Assembly (NCBI RefSeq): GCF_001263205.1
Contig: NZ_CP012333.1
Location: 5,867,001 to 5,931,000 of the forward strand
Origin: Labilithrix luteola
Lineage (GTDB): Bacteria; Myxococcota_A; Polyangia; Polyangiales; Polyangiaceae
Direction of reading: 5' to 3'
Length of the DNA: 64,000 bases
In this document: positions 1-7,824 of the stretch, piece after piece
Layout of the letters: every line of letters begins with the position of its first letter
How positions within the stretch are numbered: the first letter of the stretch is position 1
Position numbers and translations under genes: made by a program
Notes under the pieces: model-generated
Databases searched by the model: none
What the model saw: the letters and a program-made list of their open reading frames with translations, nothing else
Told to the model about the DNA's origin: nothing

Positions 1-309
1 GTTCGACAGGTCGACGATGCGCTGGACGGCAGCGGGATTCGCCTTCGCATTCTTGCCGACCATGAAGAACGTGGCGGGCACCTTCTCGCGTGCGAGCCAC
101 TCGGCGAGCTCGATGGTGCGCGGACCCGGCCCGTCGTCGAGCGTGAGGGCGAGCTCCTTGTCAACGAGGCCGAAGGCACTCGCCGCGAGGTTGCGTGAGC
201 CGACGGCGTCCTCGCCGCTCGCGGCCTCCTCTTCGGCGGGGGCTCCGCACGCGAAGGCCAGGGCGGAGACGGACAGGGCAATCAAGCTCGCAACGATGGA
301 TCGGCGCAT
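1..309 (-). CDS. polysaccharide deacetylase lipoprotein (NodB homology), 3' part outside window
   Basis: Only the first 103 codons lie in the window. The protein begins with a short basic N-terminus and a hydrophobic stretch ending in a lipobox-like AFAC, so Cys21 is probably lipidated. An acidic linker follows, then the first NodB motif TLDDGPG (residues 56-62), which holds the metal-binding and catalytic Asp pair, and ATFFMVG (79-85), a typical core strand of the fold. The family hydrolyses N- or O-acetyl groups from chitin, peptidoglycan or surface polysaccharide; the substrate cannot be told here. The start at 309 is supported by a GGGGGAGAG ribosome binding site just upstream. The downstream HxxxH metal motif is outside the window, so activity cannot be judged. 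Confidence 0.85.
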   Translation of the reverse strand, partial: MRRSIVASLIALSVSALAFACGAPAEEEAASGEDAVGSRNLAASAFGLVDKELALTLDDGPGPRTIELAEWLAREKVPATFFMVGKNAKANPAAVQRIVDLSN

Positions 310-665
310 GGTTCTCTCCCCCGCGAGTGGGTGCGTGTAGGCTCATGCATGCGCCGTACCGCTCGCTCGAGAGACTCCAAGTATTTGGAATTGTGTATTT
401 TCGTTGCCGCGCCATGGGTAAACGAAGAGGGATCTGCCGGATCCTCCGCGTTCCATGATCACTTGAATCATCCCGCGTAACCGTTGCGAAATGCTGCGGG
501 TTTCGTGCCGTCTGATCCCCCCGATCCGCAGCGGCCAATCCTGACAAAAGGCTGTCATCGCGGCCGAGTACGGTGCTCTTCGTCCTCGCCGCTCGCCGAC
601 CTCCAAGCGTGAGTCGCTGCTTCGGAAAGGACGTGCAGTTCCCACGACACGCAAGGAGTCGAACG
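310..665. other. intergenic region between divergent genes
   Basis: This 356-base gap separates the minus-strand deacetylase from the plus-strand GST. It has an AT-rich island at about 378-402, unusual for this sequence, which is where promoters for one or both genes would be expected. I could not pick out a convincing -35/-10 pair. The overlapping reading frames on both strands encode Arg-rich, low-complexity products and look like high-GC shadows. Confidence 0.4.
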
Positions 666-1283
666 ATGGGCCTCGTTTTCTACTACGCACCCTGGTGTTC
701 CGCCGTCACCTGTCACTGGGCGCTGGAGGAGCTCGGCGTGCCTTACGAGAAGGTGAAGTTGAACCTCGCCGAGAAGGACACTCACAAACCGGCCTTCCTC
801 GCGCTCAACCCCAACGCCAAGGTGCCGCTTCTCGTTCACGACGGCGTGCCGATCTTCGAGTCGATCGCCATCCTGGCGCACCTTGGAGAGACGTTCGGTG
901 TCGAGCGGAACCTGTTTCCGGCTCCGGGCCTCCTCCGCGCCCAGGCTCTGCAGTGGCTTGCCTGGGCGAACGTCTCGCTCGGCTCTGCGGTGCGCCGCTA
1001 CTTGGACAACACCAGCGAGCAGATCCCCGCGGAGCTTCGCAATCCAAAAGCGGCTGCCGTGCACGAGAAGGACGTTCTCGCCTTGCTCGGGATCCTCGAT
1101 CATCACCTCGCCGGGAGGAAATGGATGGTCGGCGACGAGTTCGGCCTTGCCGACGTCCATCTCGCCGGCGCCATCGGCTGGATTCGGCGTCTCGGTTTCG
1201 ACGTCGAACGCTTCGCCAACATCACGGCCTGGCTGGCGAAGGCCTGCGCGCGCCCCGCTTTCGCGACCGTGATGGCGTCCTGA
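666..1283 (+). CDS. glutathione S-transferase family protein
   Basis: This 205-residue protein has the length and layout of a cytosolic GST. The N-terminal thioredoxin-like domain (about 1-78) contains YYAPWCSAV near the start, the cis-proline motif NAKVPLLV and the glutathione-binding pair in IFESIAIL. The rest is the all-helical domain, with the N-capping box region GLADVHLAG. The family conjugates or exchanges glutathione, or acts as a thiol reductase or dehalogenase; the substrate cannot be read from sequence. The start at 666 is chosen over an in-frame start at 573 because AAGGAG lies about eight bases upstream and the GST fold begins right there. A UPF0262-like gene follows 25 bases later on the same strand. 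Confidence 0.9.
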   Translation: MGLVFYYAPWCSAVTCHWALEELGVPYEKVKLNLAEKDTHKPAFLALNPNAKVPLLVHDGVPIFESIAILAHLGETFGVERNLFPAPGLLRAQALQWLAWANVSLGSAVRRYLDNTSEQIPAELRNPKAAAVHEKDVLALLGILDHHLAGRKWMVGDEFGLADVHLAGAIGWIRRLGFDVERFANITAWLAKACARPAFATVMAS

Positions 1284-1308
1284 ATGGGATAAGCTGGGCG
1301 TCGGCCCC

Positions 1309-1791
1309 TTGAGCATTCGCGATCTACGCCTCGACGAGGAGACCTGGCAGCGAGCAACCGACCTGCGCCGCGCCGAGTGGCGTTCGGCCATCGAAGATCT
1401 GCTCCACGAGAGTGTCTTCGCCGAAGGGCTGCGTGGCTTGCATCTGCTCGTGACGTTTCGCCAGGATCACGTGCTCGTCGAAGGCCTCGACGACGAAGGC
1501 TACGTGCGGGTGTCCGCCGTGATCACCCTCGCCAGCCTCGACGAGTTCGTGAAGGAGTATCTCCAGATCATCGAGCGACTCGACGAAGGGGCCGGGCATC
1601 GCGATGCGACCTGGCTCCTCGCCGTCGATATGGCCAAGAAGGTCGTCCACGACAAGGCGGCCAAGACGCTCGCGGCGACGGTGCCCGTCCTCTCCGAAGA
1701 TCATGCGACGCTGCGGAAGATGTTCACGCTGGTCTTCTCCCTCGCCGTGGACACGACCAAGATGACGAGCGCGCGCATTCATCGTCGCTGA
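1309..1791 (+). CDS. UPF0262-like protein
   Basis: This 160-residue protein of unknown function resembles the UPF0262 family, known mainly from alphaproteobacteria. The diagnostic segments are a central VKEYLQIIERL, then LLAVDMAKKVVHDKAA, then DHATLRKMFTLVF near the C-terminus. They match the family pattern of a DYFLICESY-type helix, an IDMGRRGLHNEG-type segment and a DxxTARRLFTL ending. The start is TTG with only a weak ribosome binding site, so the N-terminus is uncertain. The next gene, kptA, begins four bases after the stop, so the two are probably co-transcribed and may be linked in RNA metabolism; that link is inferred from position only. Confidence 0.65.
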   Translation: MSIRDLRLDEETWQRATDLRRAEWRSAIEDLLHESVFAEGLRGLHLLVTFRQDHVLVEGLDDEGYVRVSAVITLASLDEFVKEYLQIIERLDEGAGHRDATWLLAVDMAKKVVHDKAAKTLAATVPVLSEDHATLRKMFTLVFSLAVDTTKMTSARIHRR

Positions 1792-1795
1792 GCCG

Positions 1796-2356
1796 TTGGA
1801 TCGAGCGCGCGCGGTTCGAATCAGCAAGCTGCTTGGGCTCGGCCTGCGGCACGACCCGGCACGCCTTCGTCTGGTGCTCGACCGCGCGGGCTGGGCCGAC
1901 GTCGATGCTGTCCTCCGCGGTCTCGCATCGCTCGGCGAGCCGCTCGACCTCGACGAGCTCGAGGCCATCGTCGTCGGTATGGAAAAGAGGCGCTATGCGT
2001 TCTCCGCCGACGGCACGCGCATCCGCGCGAGTCAGGGCCATTCGGTCGACGTCGAGCTCGGCCTCGCACCGACCGAGCCGCCCGACCTTCTCTTCCACGG
2101 CACCGTCGAGCGCTTTCTCGAGAGCATTCTGAGCGCGGGGATCCTCCGCGGTGCACGAACGCACGTGCATCTGTCGGTCGACGTGCAGACCGCGCGCATC
2201 GTGGCTTCCCGTCGGCGCGGCGCGCACGTGATTCTCTCGGTGCGGGCTCGGGCCATGCATGCCGCCGGCTCTTCGTTCTTCCTGAGCGAGAACGGCGTTT
2301 GGCTCACCGAGCACGTTCCGCCGTCGTTCGTCGACGTCTACGGACGCGCGCGCTGA
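1796..2356 (+). CDS. kptA: RNA 2'-phosphotransferase (Tpt1/KptA family)
   Basis: This 186-residue protein has the family's two-lobe layout. The N-terminal winged helix carries LRHDP (17-21), whose Arg-His pair is conserved in Tpt1. The ART-like C-terminal lobe carries FHGT (100-103), SILSAGI and HVHLS (123-127), which bind NAD. The family removes an internal 2'-phosphate from RNA using NAD+, giving ADP-ribose 1'',2''-cyclic phosphate. Bacteria generally lack the fungal tRNA-splicing step that makes this substrate, so the physiological target is open. The start is TTG. The 3' end overlaps the convergent HAD gene by 19 bases. Confidence 0.9.
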   Translation: MDRARAVRISKLLGLGLRHDPARLRLVLDRAGWADVDAVLRGLASLGEPLDLDELEAIVVGMEKRRYAFSADGTRIRASQGHSVDVELGLAPTEPPDLLFHGTVERFLESILSAGILRGARTHVHLSVDVQTARIVASRRRGAHVILSVRARAMHAAGSSFFLSENGVWLTEHVPPSFVDVYGRAR

Positions 2357-2895
2357 GCGTGGTGCCCGGCAGGGGCCAGCGGAACGCCGCGATCGACCTC
2401 GTCGAGGATGGCCTCGATGGCGGCTTCGGTCGCTCGCCACGTGGGCACCGGCGTGACGGTCGGATCCGACGACGCGTGGACGCCGAAGAGGAAGCGGTGC
2501 TCGACGACGCCTGCCATGGGCAAGAGCACGTCGAGCCGGTCGTCGACGAACATCGTGACACCGAGCTTCAGGCAGATGCCTGCCTTCTCGCGGCGCTCGC
2601 GACAGAAGCGAAGCTGGGCGGGCGAGATGCCGGTCCTCTCGAAGAACCCGTGGTGGGCAAGCCAGCGCCGCGAGAGGCCTTCGATGCGAGGGCCGCACTT
2701 CGAGACGAGCCAGACGGCGCCGTCGAAGCGAAGCGTCAGGCGCGCGAGCGCGTCGATGGCTCCGTCGACCGCGGGGGCGCGCATCGCCGTTTCGTCGTCG
2801 CGCGCTTGGATGAAGGATGTGTCGGGGCCATCGCCATGGATGATGACGCGGCCGATGTCCACGCCGAGGCGCGGAATGCGATTCGTTGGCTTCAT
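2338..2895 (-). CDS. HAD-like hydrolase
   Basis: This 185-residue protein has a Rossmann-type HAD core. VDIGRVIIHG near residue 12 is motif I, but the usual second Asp (DxD) is Gly, leaving only the nucleophile Asp. AVWLVSKCG near residue 60 is the motif II strand with Ser, and MFVDDRLDVLL near residue 115 is motif IV with its paired Asp. HADs with DxG at motif I can have altered or weak phosphatase activity. The gene converges on kptA with a 19-base overlap, so the pair may influence each other by transcription collision. It starts in an AT-rich divergent promoter region shared with the LysR-type gene. Confidence 0.75.
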   Translation of the reverse strand: MKPTNRIPRLGVDIGRVIIHGDGPDTSFIQARDDETAMRAPAVDGAIDALARLTLRFDGAVWLVSKCGPRIEGLSRRWLAHHGFFERTGISPAQLRFCRERREKAGICLKLGVTMFVDDRLDVLLPMAGVVEHRFLFGVHASSDPTVTPVPTWRATEAAIEAILDEVDRGVPLAPAGHHAQRARP

Positions 2896-2920
2896 GATGC
2901 CGAGAGCATGCGTCGCTCAC

Positions 2921-2958
2921 GGTTCCAGAACCATTCGTACAATTTTATGATCTATAAC
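2921..2958. promoter_or_regulatory. divergent promoter/operator region with short palindrome
   Basis: The 68-base gap between the HAD gene and the LysR-type gene holds the palindrome GGTTC-CA-GAACC at 2921-2932. Directly after it is an AT-rich run with a TATAAC-like hexamer near 2953. Such a layout is typical for a LysR-type regulator that binds the shared divergent region and controls both itself and its neighbour. No clear -35 box is visible, so the promoter call is tentative. Confidence 0.4.
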
Positions 2959-2963
2959 TTTGG

Positions 2964-3869
2964 GTGATGATCGATTCGGACCGCCTCCACGCGTTCGCGG
3001 TCTTCGCCGAAGATGCGAATCTCTCGCGCGCAGCCGCGCGACTTCACCTGTCGCAGCCGGCCGTTCACGCCCAGATCCGCAAGCTGTCCGAAGAGCTCGG
3101 CGTGCCGCTGTATCGACGCGTGGGGCGCGGGCTCTCGCTCACCAAGGAAGGTGCCGAGCTTGCCGCCTACGCGCGAGAGACGGAGGAGCGGGCTTCGGAA
3201 TTCGTCGCGCGGCTCAAAGGGGAGGGCGCCGAGCGCAGAGTGGTCCTTGCGGCAGGAGCCGGGGCGTTGCTGCACGTCCTCGGGCCGGCGTTGCGATCAT
3301 TCACGCGCGCCTTCTCCGGGCGGCTCGACGTCGTGACCGCCGACGGACCAACGGCGGTGGGGCTCGTTGCGCGTGGCGAGGCTCACGTCGGCGTGGCGGC
3401 GCTCGACGCAACCCCCCTTCCGTCGCTTCAGGACGAAAGCCTCGAGCTTCGATCCATCACCGACGTGAAGCAGCTTCTCGTCGTGCCGACCTCGCATCCG
3501 CTCGCCAAGAAACGCCATGCGCTACTCGCCGATCTCGAAGGCGAGCGACTCGTCTTGCCGCCTCGTGGAAGACCGCAGCGCGTCGCCCTCGAAGCCGCGT
3601 TCGCGGCACGGGGAGTAACGATTCGCGAGGGCGCGCTCGCCACCGGTTGGGACCTCGTCGTGCACCTGGTGTCGCTCGGCATCGGCCTTGCGATCGTGAA
3701 CGGCTCGGTTCGTCTCCCGGCGGGACTCGTGGGCCTCACGTTGCGCGAGCTGCCCCCGATTCGCTACGTTGCGTTCGCCCGGCGTCGCCCCCGGCCCGAT
3801 CCCGCGGCGCTTCTCGAGGCGATGACCAAGCAGGTGATGACCAAGCAGGCGCCCGGCAAACGGGGCTGA
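2964..3869 (+). CDS. LysR family transcriptional regulator
   Basis: This 301-residue protein begins with a classic winged helix-turn-helix: LHAFAVFAEDANLSRAAARL, then SQPAVHAQIRKLSEELG and LYRRVGRGLSLTKEG (about residues 8-65). The rest (about 90-290) is the two-lobe substrate-binding domain that senses a small co-inducer. GTG at 2964 is followed at once by ATG at 2967; either may be the start. It is divergent to the HAD gene, the usual LysR arrangement with a neighbouring target. The C-terminus ends in a duplicated MTKQ encoded by a 15-base near-perfect tandem repeat (about 3822-3851), probably recent slippage. Confidence 0.9.
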   Translation: MMIDSDRLHAFAVFAEDANLSRAAARLHLSQPAVHAQIRKLSEELGVPLYRRVGRGLSLTKEGAELAAYARETEERASEFVARLKGEGAERRVVLAAGAGALLHVLGPALRSFTRAFSGRLDVVTADGPTAVGLVARGEAHVGVAALDATPLPSLQDESLELRSITDVKQLLVVPTSHPLAKKRHALLADLEGERLVLPPRGRPQRVALEAAFAARGVTIREGALATGWDLVVHLVSLGIGLAIVNGSVRLPAGLVGLTLRELPPIRYVAFARRRPRPDPAALLEAMTKQVMTKQAPGKRG

Positions 3870-3919
3870 ACGCTCCGATCGCCAGCGCGGCGCGTCTTGC
3901 TATTCTCTCTCCTCGAAGC

Positions 3920-5086
3920 GTGACGGTGTCGAGCAACCACTCCAGTGCGCAGGCGGGCCCCGAGGAAGGTGTCGTTCGTTCGACCGTGCGTGGGCTTCTC
4001 GCTCCACGGCGTGCGCTGCCCATTGCGCTCGTCGTCGTGCCGCTGACCATCATCCAAGACGCCTACAGTCGCGACGCGTTCGCGGTTCCGCTCGCGCTCT
4101 TGCTGTGTGGAAGCTTCCTGCTCGTCGGGCCCTCGCTGTGGCGTGCGCTCTTTCCGATGGAGCGAGGCCCGCGCAAGCGAAGCCTCGAAGCGGCGCCGCG
4201 TCCCGCGCGTCCGAACCCGCTTGCGCGCGTTCTCGTCTATGGCTTCGTCGGAGCGGCGCTCGTTCTCGGCATCGGCGAGTTCTTGCCCAAGCTCATCGGT
4301 GCCGGTCGAACGTTCCTCACGTCCGGGCCGAGCCTGGTCGTCTGCGTGGCTCTGTTCTGGGTCGGAGGGTGGGGCCTCGCGCGCGACATCGATCTCGAAG
4401 AACACCTGCGGCGCGAGCGAGCGCGGAGTGAAGCGCTCGAGCGAGAGGCCGAGCACGCCCAGTTGCTGGCCCTGAAGACCCACCTCGATCCGCACTTCCT
4501 CTTCAACACGCTCAACGCCATCGCCGAGTGGTGCCGCGAGGACGGCGCCGTCGCCGAGAAGGCCATCGTGCAGCTCTCGTCGATGCTCCGCACGATGATG
4601 ACGGGCATCACCGAGACTTCGTGGGCCCTCGAAAAGGAGCTCGAGCTCGCCTTCGCATTGTTCGAGCTCCACGCCGTGCGCGACCCATCGTTCTTCACCG
4701 TCGTCCGCGACGTTCCGTCACCGCTTCCGCACGTACTCGTGCCGCCGATGCTGCTCTTGCCCTTGGCGGAGAATGCGATGAAGCACGGTCCCCTCGCGCG
4801 GCGCAGAGGCGAGGTCGTGGTCCGCGTCGAGGTCGTGCGTGGGCTCGTGCGTATCGAGATCGGCAACCCGGGCAAATTCATGGGGGACCGCCCGGGAGGA
4901 AGTGGCCTTCCCATCGTCCGCAAGCGGCTCGGCCTGGCGTACGGGCATGATGCTTCGTTCTCGATCGAGGCGGATGGGGAGCGTACCCGCGCGCTCGTCG
5001 TTGTCCCGATCAGCCCTTTCGTGCCGGAAAGTCTCGCTCGCGCCTCCACGATCGTTGTGGCGGACGGCGCCACAAAACCTCTGTAA
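3920..5086 (+). CDS. LytS/YehU-type sensor histidine kinase
   Basis: The N-terminal half has about four hydrophobic helices (LPIALVVVPLTII, PLALLLCGSFLLVGPSLW, VLVYGFVGAALVLGIG and SLVVCVALFWVGG). A short coiled coil follows, then the His_kinase signature LDPHFLFNTLNAI with phospho-acceptor His192. The C-terminal HATPase has N-box LAENAMKHG and the G-rich GGSGLPIVRKRL. This family autophosphorylates and passes phosphate to a LytTR-type regulator, which is the next gene ten bases downstream. The open frame reaches back to 2960, but that part overlaps the LysR gene; GTG 3920 (or GTG 3926) is the sensible start because the membrane domain follows directly. Confidence 0.88.
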   Translation: MTVSSNHSSAQAGPEEGVVRSTVRGLLAPRRALPIALVVVPLTIIQDAYSRDAFAVPLALLLCGSFLLVGPSLWRALFPMERGPRKRSLEAAPRPARPNPLARVLVYGFVGAALVLGIGEFLPKLIGAGRTFLTSGPSLVVCVALFWVGGWGLARDIDLEEHLRRERARSEALEREAEHAQLLALKTHLDPHFLFNTLNAIAEWCREDGAVAEKAIVQLSSMLRTMMTGITETSWALEKELELAFALFELHAVRDPSFFTVVRDVPSPLPHVLVPPMLLLPLAENAMKHGPLARRRGEVVVRVEVVRGLVRIEIGNPGKFMGDRPGGSGLPIVRKRLGLAYGHDASFSIEADGERTRALVVVPISPFVPESLARASTIVVADGATKPL

Positions 5087-5096
5087 CGTGGGAGGG

Positions 5097-5857
5097 ATGT
5101 CCTCGCTGCCTCTTCGCGTCCTCGTCTGTGACGACGAGCTCATGGCGCGAAAGCGGGTTCTTCGAATCCTGGGCGATTTGACCGGGATCGAGACGACGAT
5201 CGAGTGCGAAAGCGGCGAGGAGGTGCTCGCCAAGCTTGGGACCGACGACGTCGATGTCGCCCTGCTCGACGTCAACATGCCGGGAATCAGCGGGATCGAA
5301 ACGGTCATGCGGATGCCCGAAGACCGTCCCTACGTGATTTTCCTAACAGCTCACCCCGAGCACGCCGTGTCGGCCTTCGATGTCGGCGCGGTCGACTACT
5401 TGCTCAAGCCGGTCGACGAGGCTCGGTTGGGGAAGGCGCTCGGGCGAGCGCGGCAGTTCCTGGACTTCGGCGCGCTCATGGCCTCGGGGGGCCAACCGCG
5501 GACAAGGATGTCGCAGCTGCCCGGCCACTCAACAAGCTCGCCGTTCCCACGCGAGACGGCGTTTCGCTGCTGAATCCTGCGGACATCACGCACGCGACGT
5601 TCGACGGCTCGCTCGTCACGGTCCACACCGCGGCGCGGACGATCCTGACGGACGACACGCTCCAAGACCTGGAAGGGAAGCTTCCTCCGGGCCCATTCGA
5701 GCGCGTCCACCGCCGGGCTGTGGTGAATCTCGACCACGTGGAGCGGCTCCAGGCCGTCGACTCAGGGGGGTACGTTGCATGCCTTTCGACCGGCAAACGT
5801 GTGGATGTTTCGCGACAAAGCGCTCGAAGACTGCGGCGGCGTCTAGGATTGCGGTAG
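5097..5857 (+). CDS. LytTR response regulator, reading frame interrupted at a G6 run
   Basis: The gene encodes a receiver domain and a LytTR DNA-binding domain, but in two different frames. The receiver (from ATG 5097, GGAGG just upstream) has LVCDDELMARKR, LLDVNMPGISG with the phospho-acceptor Asp, FLTAHPEHA and DYLLKPV. That frame ends at 5573 after an unrelated tail. The LytTR domain is in the -1 frame and ends at 5857; it shows LAVPTRDGVSLL, FERVHRRAVVNLDHV and a Gly-rich turn. The frames meet at GGGGGGC (5486-5492): adding one G or slipping back one base restores a single 253-residue protein. This is a sequencing or real deletion, or less likely programmed -1 frameshifting. It pairs with the LytS-type kinase. 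Confidence 0.82.
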
Positions 5858-5885
5858 GATTTGCCGGTCCTCAAGACCGCGAAGA

Positions 5886-7778
5886 ATGGTGGGCGGTGAA
5901 CGTCCTCGGACGAGCTCGGAAGCGACGAACGTGAACGGCGACAACAAAGACGAGGCCGGCTTCGATCCCAACGGAGCGGATCTCGAAGAGGACGACAACC
6001 CGTGGGGTGATGGCGAGGGCGGCGAACGCACGGTTGCCACCACGGCGCCGGCGTTCGACTCGAACGTTCCGCTGCCGATCACCGCGCCGCCTCCTGGAGC
6101 TCGTCCCGCATCCGCGAAGCCCGCGGCGCTTGCGCGTCCGGCGACCGCCATTGGTCTCGGCGCGGTTCCGCCGCGAGTTGGCGGCGCGCCCGGAACGTCG
6201 GGCGCCGGTGTGGCGCGCCCCGCCACTCTGGCGTTCGAATCCAAGCCCGCTGCGCCCACCTTCGCGGCAGAGCGCGCGGCAGGGTCTCAAGCCAAAGCCG
6301 CGGGGCTCGGTGCCACGCGCATGGGCACGGGCGGAGCGCCCTCCACGCTCGGACCGAAGCCCGGCGCAATACCGGCCCCATCGAAGGCCTCGCCGCTCGC
6401 GAGCACGACCGGCATTGGCGGCGTGGGAGTCGCTGGCGCCGTGAAGCCCGCGAACGCGCCGAACTCGCCCGGCGCTCTCCCGCTTCCGTCGAAGAAGGCG
6501 ACGATGATGATGGGAGCGCCCGTTCCCGCGCCCGAGTCTGCTGCACCCGCCGCGCCGATCTCGGGGCCGAAGGCGGTTGCGGCGCCGAGCTCGCGAACGC
6601 CGTCAGCGGTGTCCAAGGTTTCCCGTTTCGACCGCGTTCCTTCGCTCGTCAGCGAGGAAGAGGCCGACGACGAGAACCCCACGATGGCGATTCCATCCGC
6701 CGTTGCGATGCTCGCCGTGGAGGCCGCGGCACAGGACACGCGCGCGGCGATCACGGCCATTCCTGCTCCGCCGCCCCTGTCGCTGGCGAGTACGGCCTTT
6801 GCCGATTCGCCGTACGCCGCCGTCCATTCGCCAGCCGGCCACCCGCCCGTCCTTGGGCAGAGCGAGCCGGAAGAGACCACCCGCGCCGTCTCGCGCGAAG
6901 AGCTTCTTCGACATCAAGACGCCCATGTCGTCGTCGGCGGAGGCGCCGAAGGTGACGAATCCACGCTTGCCGTCCCGTCGACGGCGAACAGCGCCGCCCG
7001 GGCCGTTCCGCTCGGGTTCGCCGAGACGCTCGGTCCGTCGATGGCAAACGCCGAATCGCCGACGGTTCGTCCGCTTCCGGGGCAAGACGCGAGCGCGTCC
7101 GCCTCCGCCCCCGCCCAGGCCCGTGCGCCCGGTGTTTTTGCCTGGGGTCGCGAGCCCGATCCCCGCGCCGAGATCGATCCGCTGGTGGCGTCCGAGATCT
7201 ACGATCCGCTCGTCAGTCAGCCGCCGGCGAGCTTCGCGTCGAGTCCGTCCGCCTCCGGCCCGCTTTCGGGCCAGCCTGGACCCCATGGCATGCATGGCAT
7301 GCCGCCCCCGCCGATGCCCTATGGAACTGGGCCGACCGGCGCGACCGGCCTCCACGGTGCGGCACCGTCGCCGAGCCTCATGCAGGGCGGGATGGGCGCG
7401 ATGAACCAAGCCGCTCCGATGCAGCCCAACATGCAGCCGGGCATGCAGCAGCCCATGCCGTCGATTCACGGCATCGCCAACGTCTCCGGTCATGGCTGGC
7501 CGAGCGGCAACATGCCCGCGCACGCGCCTCCGCCGGGCCCCGGCTGGATGCAGGGACCCCCACACGGCGCTCCTCAGGGCCAGCTTCCGCACGGTGCGTA
7601 CGATCCGCGTGCCCAGGCCGCGATGCAGGCGCGTGGGCCGGCTCCCGTCGGGCCTGGCGTGGGTGGTGGCGCGGGGGGAAAGGTCAGTCCTCAGCTGATT
7701 GCCCTCGTGGCCGTCGGCGTCGTGTGCGTCGCCATCTTCATCGTCGGCCTCGTTCTCTTCTTCACGACGAAGTTTTGA
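5886..7778 (+). CDS. Ala/Pro-rich low-complexity protein with C-terminal membrane anchor
   Basis: I recognise no enzyme domain in these 630 residues. The N-terminus is acidic (DLEEDDNPWGDGEGGERT) and followed by about 550 residues rich in Ala, Pro, Ser and Gly. Several TLAVPS/TMAIPS-like short motifs recur (NPTMAIPSAVAM, ESTLAVPSTAN, SPTVRPLPG). From about residue 470 there is a Met/Pro/Gly/His-rich part with repeated NMQPGMQQPMP-type units. A single transmembrane helix (LIALVAVGVVCVAIFIVGLV) ends the protein, leaving the bulk probably cytoplasmic as a tail-anchored protein. Thr-rich TxxVP motifs may be kinase targets, since a Ser/Thr kinase follows 46 bases later; this is inference. GTG 5931 is an alternative start. 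Confidence 0.7.
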   Translation: MVGGERPRTSSEATNVNGDNKDEAGFDPNGADLEEDDNPWGDGEGGERTVATTAPAFDSNVPLPITAPPPGARPASAKPAALARPATAIGLGAVPPRVGGAPGTSGAGVARPATLAFESKPAAPTFAAERAAGSQAKAAGLGATRMGTGGAPSTLGPKPGAIPAPSKASPLASTTGIGGVGVAGAVKPANAPNSPGALPLPSKKATMMMGAPVPAPESAAPAAPISGPKAVAAPSSRTPSAVSKVSRFDRVPSLVSEEEADDENPTMAIPSAVAMLAVEAAAQDTRAAITAIPAPPPLSLASTAFADSPYAAVHSPAGHPPVLGQSEPEETTRAVSREELLRHQDAHVVVGGGAEGDESTLAVPSTANSAARAVPLGFAETLGPSMANAESPTVRPLPGQDASASASAPAQARAPGVFAWGREPDPRAEIDPLVASEIYDPLVSQPPASFASSPSASGPLSGQPGPHGMHGMPPPPMPYGTGPTGATGLHGAAPSPSLMQGGMGAMNQAAPMQPNMQPGMQQPMPSIHGIANVSGHGWPSGNMPAHAPPPGPGWMQGPPHGAPQGQLPHGAYDPRAQAAMQARGPAPVGPGVGGGAGGKVSPQLIALVAVGVVCVAIFIVGLVLFFTTKF

Positions 7779-7824
7779 CGGTGCCTCGGGGCGAGTGGCT
7801 TTGATAGCCTGGTAAGTCGCCAGG

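Noticed and set aside
2960..3919. Upstream extension of the LytS-type kinase frame
   Set aside because: It is Arg/Ala-rich, overlaps the well-supported LysR-type gene in another frame, and adds no domain.
5486..5573. Tail of the receiver-only reading frame as a genuine C-terminus
   Set aside because: The tail is unrelated to any response regulator, whereas the LytTR domain continues in the -1 frame immediately at the G-run.
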